DNA of 64,000 nucleotides from Gemmiger gallinarum (GTDB lineage: Bacteria > Bacillota > Clostridia > Oscillospirales > Ruminococcaceae): assembly GCF_014982805.1 (NCBI RefSeq), contig NZ_JADCKC010000002.1, forward strand, positions 124,001 through 188,000. Reading direction: 5' to 3'. A program made the position numbers and the translations under genes. Positions within the stretch are counted from its first letter, which is position 1, and every line of letters begins with the position of its first letter. This document shows, one piece after another, positions 26,171 to 34,087 of the stretch. The notes beneath the pieces are model-generated. The model was not told the DNA's origin. It made no database searches and saw nothing but the letters and a program-made list of their open reading frames with translations.

Positions 26171-27385
26171 ATGAAAATTCTGATTGCCTCCGACTGGTAT
26201 ATTCCCGCCGTCAACGGTGTGGTCACCTCGGTTTTGACCTTGCAGAAAGAACTGACCCGCTGCGGCCACGACGTGCGCATCCTGACCCTCTCCGGCGATG
26301 GCCGCGACCATCATTCCGGCTGCGTCTACGCCCTGGGCTCGGTGGACGTGGGGCGCATCTATCCCGGCGCCCGGCTGCTGGCCCCCTCGCCCCGGACACT
26401 TCTCCAGCTGCTGATCGACTGGCGCCCCGATGTGGTCCACAGTCAGTGCGAGTTCAGCACCTTCGCCCCCGCCCGGCGCATTGCCCGGGCCTGCGGCGCC
26501 CCCCTGGTGCATACCTATCACACCGTCTACGAAGACTATACCCACTACTTCTCCCCCAGCCGCCGCTGGGGCCGGGCGCTGGTCAAGGGCTTTACCCGGG
26601 CGGTGCTGGCCCGCACCGACGCCGTCATCGCCCCCAGCGTCAAGGTCAGCAACCTGCTGGAAGGCTACGGCGTCCGCACCCCGGTGCGGGTAATCCCCAC
26701 CGGCATCGACACCGCCCGCTTTGCTCATCGCCTGTCCGGGGAGGAGATCACAGCCCGCCGTCATGCTCTCGGCATTCCGGAAGGCAACTGTGTGGCCCTC
26801 TCTCTGGGCCGTCTGGCACGGGAGAAGAACATCGACGAGCTGCTGCACTGCCGGGCCGCCATGGGAACCGTCCCCCTCACTCTGCTGCTGGTGGGCGGCG
26901 GTCCCGACCAGCCCCGGCTGGAGCATCTGGCCCGCACCCTGGGCCTGTCCGACGGCCGGGTGGTCTTTGCGGGGATGGTTTCTCCCGCCCTGGTGCCGGA
27001 ATACTATCAGCTGGGGGACGTCTTTGTCAGCGCCTCCTCCAGCGAGACCCAGGGGCTCACCTACTTTGAGGCCATGGCCTGCGGGCTGCCCCTGGTCTGC
27101 CGGGAGGACCCCTGCCTGGAGGGTGTGGTCATCCCCGGCAAAAACGGCATTCTCTACCGCACCGGGGAGGAGCTGGCTGAGGCCCTGGGCACCCTGGCCG
27201 CTCAGCCCGAACGCCGGGCCTCCATGGGACAGGCCTCGGCAGCACAATCCCGGCTGTTCACCGCCCAGCGTTTTGCCCGCAACGTGGAGGCGCTTTACCG
27301 CGAGGCATGCCTCGCCCATGAGGCGCAGGTCCGGGCCTTCCCGGCCCTGCCGGCGGCTCTGCCCGCCGGGCTGCTGCGACGCTGA
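26171..27385 (+). CDS. Glycosyltransferase family 4 (diacylglycerol glucosyltransferase-like)
   Basis: 404 aa from the ATG at 26171 with TGAGGA 8 nt upstream. The GT-B fold is clear: MKILIASDWYIPAVNGVVTSV, VVHSQCEFSTFAPARRIA, HTYHTVYEDYTHYF, VIPTGIDTARF, and the C-terminal donor site FVSASSSETQGLTYFEAMACGLPLV (E-x7-E type). It closely follows the pattern of Firmicutes 1,2-diacylglycerol 3-glucosyltransferases that start glycolipid synthesis for lipoteichoic acid anchors. The next genes, a VTT membrane protein (24-bp gap) and a second GT4, fit a membrane glycolipid cassette. UDP-glucose as donor is inferred. Confidence 0.85.
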   Translation: MKILIASDWYIPAVNGVVTSVLTLQKELTRCGHDVRILTLSGDGRDHHSGCVYALGSVDVGRIYPGARLLAPSPRTLLQLLIDWRPDVVHSQCEFSTFAPARRIARACGAPLVHTYHTVYEDYTHYFSPSRRWGRALVKGFTRAVLARTDAVIAPSVKVSNLLEGYGVRTPVRVIPTGIDTARFAHRLSGEEITARRHALGIPEGNCVALSLGRLAREKNIDELLHCRAAMGTVPLTLLLVGGGPDQPRLEHLARTLGLSDGRVVFAGMVSPALVPEYYQLGDVFVSASSSETQGLTYFEAMACGLPLVCREDPCLEGVVIPGKNGILYRTGEELAEALGTLAAQPERRASMGQASAAQSRLFTAQRFARNVEALYREACLAHEAQVRAFPALPAALPAGLLRR

Positions 27386-27409
27386 TTCACTAAGGAAAGG
27401 AAGATGGGG

Positions 27410-28006
27410 ATGGCAAAAAGTATGTCAATGAAATGGATGCAGCTTCTCTCGATCGCAGGGCTGATCGCCTGCGTGGTGCTGAGCATCTGGTTCTGGCAGC
27501 AGGGGCTTCTCAGCTCCCAGGAACGGCTGCGCAGCTTTGTGGACGGCTTCGGGGCCGCCGGGGCTGCGGTGTTCATTCTGTTCCAGGCGGTGCAGGTGGT
27601 GGTACCCATTCTGCCGGGCGGGCTGGGATGCCTGGCCGGAGTCATTCTCTTCGGCCCCTGGTACGGCTTTCTCTACAACTATATCGGCATCTGCGCGGGC
27701 AGCCTGGCGGCTTTCGCCATCGCCCGCAACTGCGGACGGCCGCTGCTCTACCGGATGTTTCCCCGAAAGATGATCGACCGCTACGACCGCTGGACCAACG
27801 AGCGCGGCCGCTTTGCCCGGTGGTTTGCCTTTCTCATCTTTATCCCCGTGGCGCCGGACGACTACCTCTGCTTCCTGGCCGGCACCACCGAGATCTCCTG
27901 GCGGCTGTATACCGCCATTATTCTGCTGTGCAAGCCCTTTGCCATTGCCATGTACAGCCTGGGCCTCACCGTGCTGTTCCAGCAGGTGCTGGGCCTGTGG
28001 CGCTGA
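27410..28006 (+). CDS. TVP38/TMEM64 (VTT-domain) membrane protein
   Basis: 198 aa. I choose the ATG at 27410 (MAKSMSMKW), 9 nt after the GGAAAGG box; the ATG at 27404 is too close to it. About five to six hydrophobic segments are present. The VTT signature is visible as FQAVQVVVPILPGGLGCLAGVILFGPWYGFLYNYIGICAGSLAAFAIAR and later FLIFIPVAPDDYLCFLAGTTEISW. This family (DedA relatives) is linked to lipid scrambling or envelope homeostasis; no substrate is established for this branch. It sits between two glycosyltransferases in one operon, so a role in placing or flipping their glycolipid product is a reasonable inference. Confidence 0.88.
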   Translation: MAKSMSMKWMQLLSIAGLIACVVLSIWFWQQGLLSSQERLRSFVDGFGAAGAAVFILFQAVQVVVPILPGGLGCLAGVILFGPWYGFLYNYIGICAGSLAAFAIARNCGRPLLYRMFPRKMIDRYDRWTNERGRFARWFAFLIFIPVAPDDYLCFLAGTTEISWRLYTAIILLCKPFAIAMYSLGLTVLFQQVLGLWR

Positions 28007-28047
28007 TGCATCACACCTTGTCCTGACCGGATGGGAGGTTTTATCCA

Positions 28048-29055
28048 ATGCGGGTACATCTGTATAACGGTTCTCTCGGGCTGGTCCGCCGCAGTGGCGT
28101 GGGCCAGGCCTTCTATCACCAGAAAGCCATGCTGGAACAGGCCGGCGTGGCCGTCACCGAGTCCTGGGACGCCCACGCCGACGCCGTGCACATCAACACG
28201 GTGCTGCCCGACGCGGTGTTCGCCGCCCTGCGCGCCCGGATGCGGGGGGAGACTGTCGTCTACTACGGCCATTCCACCATGCAGGATTTCCGGGACTCCT
28301 TTGTGGGGTCCAACCTGCTGGCCCCGCTGTTCGGGCGGTGGATCCGCTTCTGCTATGATCTGGGGGACTTCATCATCACCCCCACCCCCTACTCTCAGCA
28401 AATCCTTGAAAGCTATCACCTGAAAAAGCCGGTGTGCGTCCTCTCCAACGGGGTGGACACCGATTTCTTCGCCCCCGACCCGGCCCGGCGGGAGCACTTC
28501 CGCCGGGAGCATCAGCTGGCCGACGATCAGCCGGTGGTGGTGAGTGTGGGCCATTACTTTGAGCGCAAGGGCATTCTGGATTACATCGAGCTGGCCCGGG
28601 CCATGCCGGAGGTCTGCTTTTTCTGGTTCGGCTACACCGAGCCCGCCCTGACCCCCGCCCACATCCGGGAGGCCATGGCCGTCGCCCCGGGTAACCTGCA
28701 CTTTGCGGGCTATGTGGACCAGGCCGCCCTGCGGGAAGCCTACTGCGGCGCCGACGCCTTTGTCTTTTGCAGCCACGAGGAGACCGAGGGCATTGTGGTG
28801 TTGGAAGCCCTGGCCTGCGGCGTGCCAGTGGTGGTGCGGGACATTCCCGTCTACGAGGGCTGGCTGTCCGACGGCCGGGAGGTGCTCAAGCGCCACGACG
28901 TGGCCGGGTTCCGGGCCGCTATCGGGGATATTCTGGGCGGGGCATGGCCCGATCTGGCCAAAAACGGCCGGGCCGCCGCCTGTGCCCGCAACATGAAAGC
29001 CCTGGGCCAGCGCCTGTGTGACCTCTACCGCACCCAGGGCAAACGCCCCGCCTGA
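28048..29055 (+). CDS. Glycosyltransferase family 4 (second sugar transfer, diglucosyl-lipid synthase-like)
   Basis: 335 aa from the ATG at 28048, preceded by GGGAGG. It lacks most of the usual long N-terminal half yet keeps GT-B elements: SGVGQAFYHQKAML, YYGHSTMQDFRDSFVGSN, ITPTPYSQQILESY, LSNGVDTDFF, VVVSVGHYFERKGILDY and FCSHEETEGIVVLEALACGVPVVVRDIPVYEGW. The sequence resembles Firmicutes processive or second-step glucosyltransferases that act after the mono-glucosyl-diacylglycerol step. Third gene of the glycosyltransferase-VTT-glycosyltransferase cassette. Confidence 0.85.
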   Translation: MRVHLYNGSLGLVRRSGVGQAFYHQKAMLEQAGVAVTESWDAHADAVHINTVLPDAVFAALRARMRGETVVYYGHSTMQDFRDSFVGSNLLAPLFGRWIRFCYDLGDFIITPTPYSQQILESYHLKKPVCVLSNGVDTDFFAPDPARREHFRREHQLADDQPVVVSVGHYFERKGILDYIELARAMPEVCFFWFGYTEPALTPAHIREAMAVAPGNLHFAGYVDQAALREAYCGADAFVFCSHEETEGIVVLEALACGVPVVVRDIPVYEGWLSDGREVLKRHDVAGFRAAIGDILGGAWPDLAKNGRAAACARNMKALGQRLCDLYRTQGKRPA

Positions 29056-29173
29056 AAAAACAGGCATACCCGCCCCCGCCCCGGCATACAGATAGGGTGA
29101 CAAGAGCGGCGGCAGGCCTCGGCGCATCCGGCACGGGGCGGCGCGCCGCCGTATCACCAAGGGGGCGGCACCT

Positions 29174-29830
29174 ATGTTTCTGTTTACCATGACAAAGCCC
29201 GGTCTGCGGCAGGCCGGGGCGCTGGCGCTGTGCGCCGTCTGCCTGACCGGCGCCATTGCGGCGGCGGTACATTTTTCAGGCGAGACGGTGCCGACGGGGG
29301 CAGCGGCCGAGTCCGGCATCGAGACGACGCAGGATATTGCCGAGTTTTTCACCGGCCACGGGTTTGAGGTCGATCTGGCCAGCGCCGCGGTGGATAAGGT
29401 CAAGATCCCCAAAAAGTGGGACGACAGCTTCACCGCCTTTGACCAAGTGGTGGGCGAGAGCGGCATGAGCCTGGCCGACTACAAGGGCAAGACGGTGGAA
29501 AAGTGGACGGTCCTCTGCCCCGCTTTGTCCGACGGGGAGACCGGCTGCTACTGTGTGCTTCTGGTCTACAAGGCCCAGGCCATCGGGGCCTATCTGCTGG
29601 AGAAGCCCTCCGGCGAGGTGAGCGGGCTGATCTCCGCCGCCCAGACCATGGCGGAGAGTGAGGCGGCCTCCGACACCGAGGTAGCCGCCGTCACCGACGA
29701 GGAGAGCACCGAAGTCAGCGCCGATACCTCCGATGACGCCCAGGAAGCCAATGGGGAGGTGCCTCCCGTGGAGGCCGACACTGAGGTCAGCGCCGATGCC
29801 GCCGATGCGGGCATCTGGCCCACCGAGTAA
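29174..29830 (+). CDS. DUF4830-domain secreted/anchored protein
   Basis: 218 aa from the ATG at 29174 with AAGGGGG upstream; an ATG at 29189 is an alternative. One hydrophobic N-terminal segment (LALCAVCLTGAIAAAV) acts as signal or anchor. Residues about 50-145 (IAEFFTGHGFEVD ... IPKKWDDSFTAFD ... SGMSLADYKGKTVEKW ... GCYCVLLVYKAQAIGAYLL) match the DUF4830 pattern. The C-terminal ~70 residues are acidic and Ser/Thr/Ala-rich, like a low-complexity linker. Function unknown. It follows the glycosyltransferase cassette by about 120 bp and may be cotranscribed. Confidence 0.8.
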   Translation: MFLFTMTKPGLRQAGALALCAVCLTGAIAAAVHFSGETVPTGAAAESGIETTQDIAEFFTGHGFEVDLASAAVDKVKIPKKWDDSFTAFDQVVGESGMSLADYKGKTVEKWTVLCPALSDGETGCYCVLLVYKAQAIGAYLLEKPSGEVSGLISAAQTMAESEAASDTEVAAVTDEESTEVSADTSDDAQEANGEVPPVEADTEVSADAADAGIWPTE

Positions 29831-29849
29831 CCGCATTTTCTGCCCGGTA

Positions 29850-29884
29850 GAGGGCAAGGGACAGACCTGCCCTCAGGGAGTTTT
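29850..29884 (+). terminator. Probable terminator of the DUF4830 gene
   Basis: A stem GAGGGCA/TGCCCTC (29850-29856 with 29868-29874) is followed six bases later by TTTT. It is moderately strong. Confidence 0.5.
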
Positions 29885-29998
29885 GCTTTCCGCAGGCAGG
29901 GCGAGCATTTTTCCATTGCCTTGCCTTTTCCGCGGCCCGCCGGTTGTTTCGGATGTTTTCAGAAAATTTTAAGCATCGTTTGTCCGGCGGTGCTGCAC

Positions 29999-30042
29999 AA
30001 AAATCCCCGCGCTTTTCCCTTCCCAGGAGGAAAAGCGCGGGG
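29999..30042 (-). terminator. Intrinsic terminator of the second O-antigen-ligase-like gene
   Basis: A perfect 14-bp stem (CCCCGCGCTTTTCC at 30005-30018 with 30029-30042) is followed on the minus strand by a TTTTT run. T-residues on the other side mean it could also stop plus-strand readthrough. Confidence 0.85.
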
Positions 30043-30066
30043 ATATTTTTGCTGTGTGAGGGAAAG

Positions 30067-31395
30067 TTATTCCCGTTCCGGCGGGGCCTCCTCCAGCCCC
30101 GGCCAGCGGGAGGGCGCCAGGGCGAACACCGCCCCGCAGAAAAGCAATGCCGTGGGGTTGGTGGTGAGGTGGAAGCTCTGGCACTCCATATAAGCATAGA
30201 CCAGCATGACGGTGAGGCAGAGCAGCTCGGGGATGCGGCGGGTGCGGGCCAGCCCCCACATGGCCACAGCGAACAGCACCCCGATGATGAGGGCCATGAC
30301 GGGGCCGAACTGATACAAGGCAAAGGCGAAGGAGTTATCCAGCGGCGGCCAGTCGTCCAGCACCTGACCGGCGATCTTGATGTCCAAAAGGTAATAGGCG
30401 CTCCAGGTCAGGGAAAGGCGGTTGGTGAGCAGGCCGTCGATCTTTGCCAGCCAGGCGGGGCCGAAGTCGCTGTTCCAGGGGCCGATCTTGACCAGGGGCA
30501 GGGGCAGCAGAAAGCTCACCGCCGCCACCAGCGGCACCAGAGACGCCGCAACTTTGGTCAGATGCCGCCCCCCAAACAGGCGGGGAAAGACCTTGTAGAC
30601 GGCCAGCAGTACCGCCAGCAGCAAAGCAGACAGCGCCGCGCTGCGGGAGGCAGGTCCCACCCATAGGAAAACGCCCAGGGCTCCCACCACGGCCACATCC
30701 AGCCAGCGGACCTTTTTGGCCCGCAGCATGGCATAGGCCATGGTCAGACCAAAGACCAGCCCGCCGAAGGTGTTGGGGTGGCCGTAGCCGAAGGTGCCGC
30801 GGTACTCCCCCACCCGCTCGCTGACGAGATCAGGGGCGACGATGCCCGCAAAATGCAGGGCCACCACCAGGCCCACTGCCGCCGTGCCTGCGATAAGGTA
30901 GGCCCGCAGCGGCTTTTTCAGGGCCACGCCCTTGGCGGCCAGCACCGCTACCACCAGGCCGATCCACCAGATGTTATGGCAGTTGAAGTAGACCCACCGG
31001 GCAATGAAGTAGAGGCATCCCGCCACCCCCAGCGACCGCCAGGTATACCGGGTTCCCAGCAAAATCTTGACGCCGAAGCAGAGAAAGGCCGTCCAGTCCA
31101 GAATGGGCGCCAGCGTGCCCTGGACCCAGGCCCAGTTTTCCCGCGCCATGCTGTTGCAGAAGCAGACGCTGACCTCATAGGCGGCAAGGCCGATGGCAAA
31201 GAGCCATTCCCCAGCCCGCTGCCGCCACGGGGCGCCCCATTGGCCGAAGAGATAGTGTTCCTTCCGCCAGAGACCGGACACCGCGGCTTTTGCCCGGGCA
31301 AAACCACGGCCAGGCGCCTGTTTCAGGGCAGTGACCATATCAAAAACGGCGGCCAGAAACAGTGCCGCCAGCAATGCGTTGGCAAATTCAAACAA
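30067..31395 (-). CDS. O-antigen-ligase/polymerase-like polytopic membrane protein
   Basis: 442 aa. I choose the TTG at 31395 (reads MFEFANALLAALF) because GGGAGGG lies 10 nt upstream; the frame continues further upstream without a ribosome binding site. About ten hydrophobic segments. GEYRGTFGYGHPNTFGGLVFGL and GPASRSAALSALLLAVLLAVYK resemble the conserved loop and helix of Wzy/WaaL-like proteins (H-P-N and S-R-S motifs). A large loop (WNSDFGPAWLAKIDGLLTNRLSLTW) sits near residue 310-335. Probably a glycan polymerase or ligase. It is divergent from the PAP2 phosphatase gene, which may recycle the undecaprenyl diphosphate released by such enzymes (inference). Confidence 0.75.
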   Translation of the reverse strand: MFEFANALLAALFLAAVFDMVTALKQAPGRGFARAKAAVSGLWRKEHYLFGQWGAPWRQRAGEWLFAIGLAAYEVSVCFCNSMARENWAWVQGTLAPILDWTAFLCFGVKILLGTRYTWRSLGVAGCLYFIARWVYFNCHNIWWIGLVVAVLAAKGVALKKPLRAYLIAGTAAVGLVVALHFAGIVAPDLVSERVGEYRGTFGYGHPNTFGGLVFGLTMAYAMLRAKKVRWLDVAVVGALGVFLWVGPASRSAALSALLLAVLLAVYKVFPRLFGGRHLTKVAASLVPLVAAVSFLLPLPLVKIGPWNSDFGPAWLAKIDGLLTNRLSLTWSAYYLLDIKIAGQVLDDWPPLDNSFAFALYQFGPVMALIIGVLFAVAMWGLARTRRIPELLCLTVMLVYAYMECQSFHLTTNPTALLFCGAVFALAPSRWPGLEEAPPERE

Positions 31396-31500
31396 GGTCT
31401 GCCGACCCTCCCTTCCTGTCTGCGGGGAATCGCTGCACACAGTGTTGCCGTGCGCACCTCTATTATAAGCAAAGGGGGCCTTTGGCGCAAGCCGCCCGGT

Positions 31501-31529
31501 TTGACAAGGGGGCCTGCCGGTGTTATCCT
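31501..31529 (+). promoter_or_regulatory. Promoter of the PAP2-UPF0340-YggS operon
   Basis: TTGACA (31501-31506), 17 nt, TATCCT (31524-31529), about 65 nt before the TTG start of the phosphatase. Confidence 0.7.
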
Positions 31530-31593
31530 TACAGGTAGAACGGGCGGGGCAGAGCGTACCCCGCCTCATCACAACAACCGGGAGGATACCGAC

Positions 31594-32088
31594 TTGACTG
31601 CTGCGCGTTACCGGGCAATGCTGGACTGGCTTCGGGCCCGCCCCGCTCTATGCCGTCTGATCCGTTTTGTGGCGCAGGGGTCGGTGGTCTGCATCTATGT
31701 ATTATACACCGGGCTGCTGGGCTGGCTGGCCTGGAACCGTGATGTTCGTTTCTGGCGGGTACTCCTTGTGACCTGTGCGGTGTTTGTGGCCGGCACAGCG
31801 CTGCGTGCCGCCATCAACCGGCCCCGGCCCTATGAGACGCTGGGTGCTCCCCCGCTGTTTCCCAAGGATACGGTGGGCAAAAGCATGCCCAGCCGGCACT
31901 CCTTCAGCGCGGCGGTGATCGCGGCGGCGGCATGGGCCGTCTGGCCGCCTCTGGGCGCGGCGGGCGCTGTATTTGCACTTCTCATCGCCCTGACCCGGGT
32001 GCTGTCCGGGGTCCACTACCCCAGCGATGTGCTGGTGGGGCTGGCCTTCGGCGGGCTGGCCGGGCTGGCAGGAATGTATCTGTTCTGA
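31594..32088 (+). CDS. PAP2-family phosphatase (membrane)
   Basis: 164 aa. The TTG start at 31594 has GGGAGGA 7 nt upstream; longer in-frame readings upstream cross the promoter. The three PAP2 phosphatase motifs are present: C1-like RAAINRPRPYE, C2 PSRHSFSA and C3 TRVLSGVHYPSDVL. Four to five membrane segments are visible. Such enzymes dephosphorylate undecaprenyl diphosphate or phosphatidic acid at the membrane. The downstream gene begins 30 bp later on the same strand. Confidence 0.88.
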   Translation: MTAARYRAMLDWLRARPALCRLIRFVAQGSVVCIYVLYTGLLGWLAWNRDVRFWRVLLVTCAVFVAGTALRAAINRPRPYETLGAPPLFPKDTVGKSMPSRHSFSAAVIAAAAWAVWPPLGAAGAVFALLIALTRVLSGVHYPSDVLVGLAFGGLAGLAGMYLF

Positions 32089-32118
32089 TGTTTTTTGCAG
32101 GAAAGGAAGCGGTACCGC

Positions 32119-32676
32119 ATGGACAATGAAACCTTGTTAACCATCACACGTCAGTCCCGCCAGGCCGTGGAGGAACTGCTCAACGCCGCCCATCTCAAAT
32201 CCGGCGACATTTTCGTCATCGGCTGTTCCAGCAGCGAGATCGTGGGCGGTCACATCGGCAAGGACAGCAGCATGGAGGCCGCCAGGGCCGTTCTGGACGG
32301 GGTGCTGCCCACCCTGCGGGCCCGGGGCGTCTATCTGGCCGCCCAGTGCTGCGAGCACCTCAACCGGGCCATCGTCATTGAGCGGGAGGCCGCCGACCGC
32401 TACGGCTACGAGGAGGTCAACGCCGTGCCTCAGCCCCATGCTGGGGGCAGCTGGGCCACCAACTGCTGGCAGACCTTCCGGGAGCCGGTGCTGGTGGAGG
32501 AAGTCCGCGCCGGTGCCGGCATCGACATCGGCGGCACCCTCATCGGCATGCATCTGCGCCGGGTGGCGGTGCCTGTCCGCCTCAGCTTTGACCACATCGG
32601 CCAGGCACACATTCTGTGCGCCCGCTGCCGTCCCAAGTATATCGGCGGTGCCCGTGCCGTCTACCAGGAGATGTAA
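32119..32676 (+). CDS. UPF0340 (YwlG) / TIGR01440 family protein
   Basis: 185 aa from the ATG at 32119, with GAAAGGAAG 9 nt upstream. Full length for the family. Typical segments are FVIGCSSSEIVGGHIGKDSSMEAA, GVYLAAQCCEHLNRAIVIER, VNAVPQPHAGGSWAT, AGAGIDIGGTLIGMHLRRVAVPVR and GGARAVYQ. No enzymatic activity is established for this family. It is second in an operon between a PAP2 phosphatase and a YggS-type protein (4-bp gap to the next start). Confidence 0.9.
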   Translation: MDNETLLTITRQSRQAVEELLNAAHLKSGDIFVIGCSSSEIVGGHIGKDSSMEAARAVLDGVLPTLRARGVYLAAQCCEHLNRAIVIEREAADRYGYEEVNAVPQPHAGGSWATNCWQTFREPVLVEEVRAGAGIDIGGTLIGMHLRRVAVPVRLSFDHIGQAHILCARCRPKYIGGARAVYQEM

Positions 32677-32680
32677 CGCA

Positions 32681-33397
32681 ATGACTACCAGGGAACAAAT
32701 GGCCGCCGCGGTGGCCGAGATCCGCACCCGCATGGCCGACGCCGCCCGCTCTGCCGGACGCCGGCCCGGGGATGTGCTGCTGTGCGCCGCCTGCAAGACC
32801 CGCACCGTGGAGGAAGTGAAGGACAGCGCCACGCTGGACATTGACCTCTTTGGGGAGAACCACGTCCAGGAGCTGGTGGAAAAGACCGACGCCGGGGCCT
32901 ATCTGGGCAAGCCGGGGCATTTCATCGGCCACCTGCAGACCAACAAGGTCAACAAGGTGGTGGGCCGGGCCGCCATGATCGAGAGCGTGGACAGCCTGCG
33001 CCTGATGGACAAGATCGAGGCCGCCGCCCAGCGCCTGGACCTGGTGCAGGACATCCTCATCGAGATCAACATCGGGGATGAGGCCAGCAAGAGCGGCGTC
33101 TCCCCCGAGGCACTGTGGGAGCTCACCGACGCCGCCGAGGCCTGCGGGCATCTTCGGCTGCGGGGCCTCATGGCCATTCCCCCGGCCGACGCCACCGAGG
33201 ACGAGACCCGTGCCTTCTTTGCCCGGATGCGGGAGCTGCTGGAACAGACCCGCACCCGCGGCTACGCCCGCGCTCAGCTGGACACCCTGTCCATGGGCAT
33301 GAGCGGGGACTATGAGGCCGCCATCCGGGAAGGTGCCACCATCGTGCGCATCGGCACCGCCATATACGGCGCCCGGGATTACAGCCACAAGGCATAA
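32681..33397 (+). CDS. YggS-family pyridoxal-phosphate homeostasis protein
   Basis: 238 aa from the ATG at 32681; the ribosome binding site GGAG lies within the end of the preceding gene. The PLP-barrel pattern is clear: LLCAACKTRTVEEVKD carries the PLP lysine, FGENHVQELVEK, HFIGHLQTNKV, LIEINIGDEASKSGV, RLRGLMAIPP, LSMGMSGDYEAAIREGATIVRIGTAIYG. The family binds PLP and balances B6 and amino/keto acid pools; it has no known catalysis. Last gene of the operon, followed by a terminator. Confidence 0.93.
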   Translation: MTTREQMAAAVAEIRTRMADAARSAGRRPGDVLLCAACKTRTVEEVKDSATLDIDLFGENHVQELVEKTDAGAYLGKPGHFIGHLQTNKVNKVVGRAAMIESVDSLRLMDKIEAAAQRLDLVQDILIEINIGDEASKSGVSPEALWELTDAAEACGHLRLRGLMAIPPADATEDETRAFFARMRELLEQTRTRGYARAQLDTLSMGMSGDYEAAIREGATIVRIGTAIYGARDYSHKA

Positions 33398-33420
33398 CCC
33401 AACCACAGACCATAAAAACA

Positions 33421-33466
33421 GCCGCCCCGGCAGAGGAGAATTTTCTCCCGCCGGGGCGGCCTTTTT
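33421..33466 (+). terminator. Intrinsic terminator after yggS
   Basis: An 11-bp stem GCCGCCCCGGC/GCCGGGGCGGC (33421-33431 with 33450-33460) is followed by CTTTTT. It may also limit transcription from the convergent pentapeptide gene. Confidence 0.85.
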
Positions 33467-33487
33467 GTATACTGTTGGAAAGCCCGC

Positions 33488-34060
33488 TTACTCAATGCGG
33501 ATGCCGGTGCCGTCCAGCAGGCGCACCACGTCGGGGAAGGAAAACCTTGCCCCTTTGAGAGTGTTCACCGCGGGGTCGATGGCATAGCCTTCGGCGTCCC
33601 GGAAGTCGGCCTTTTCCAGGGCGCAGCGGGTGAACTGGCTTTCTCCCAGCCGCACGCCCCGGAAATTGGCCCCCGCCAGCTTGCAGTTGTCAAAGCGGCA
33701 GTCCCGGAACTCGCTGCCCGAAAAGTCGAATCCCGTGAGGGCCATACCTGAGAAGTCGTTATACTGAAACATGCAGTTTTTCACCGCGGCCAGAGGCTGG
33801 GCCAGGGCGCTCTTGCCCCGCAGGCCGCCCCAGGCGATCCCCCGGAAAGCGCAGTCTTCCAGCCGGGCGTCGGTCATCCGGGTAAAGGAGAACACCACCC
33901 CCGACCACTGGCACTTGCGGAAGGTACACCCCGTAAAGCTGCAGTTCTCAATGCGCAGGCCCTGCCAGCGGCAGCCCTCAAAGATGCAGTCGATGTAGTC
34001 CTCCCCCCTGAGCAGCTGCTCTGCCGGGAGCTCGGTGATGGTCTCATTCTGATGGCGCAA
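33488..34060 (-). CDS. Pentapeptide-repeat protein
   Basis: 190 aa. The body is built of A(D/N)LXX-like five-residue repeats: CIFEGCRWQGLRIENCSFTGCTFRKCQW, then a second block GFDFSGSEFRDCRFDNCKLAGANFRGVRLGESQFTRC. The two blocks are separated by a non-repeat break, as in McbG/Qnr-like proteins that mimic B-form DNA. Whether it protects gyrase is not known. It starts 27 bp after the upstream ATPase gene on the same strand and is probably cotranscribed with it. The C-terminus (VVRLLDGTGIRIE) is typical of solitary pentapeptide proteins. Confidence 0.88.
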   Translation of the reverse strand: MRHQNETITELPAEQLLRGEDYIDCIFEGCRWQGLRIENCSFTGCTFRKCQWSGVVFSFTRMTDARLEDCAFRGIAWGGLRGKSALAQPLAAVKNCMFQYNDFSGMALTGFDFSGSEFRDCRFDNCKLAGANFRGVRLGESQFTRCALEKADFRDAEGYAIDPAVNTLKGARFSFPDVVRLLDGTGIRIE

Positions 34061-34087
34061 AGGGGCGCCCTCCTTTTCTGTGAACTG

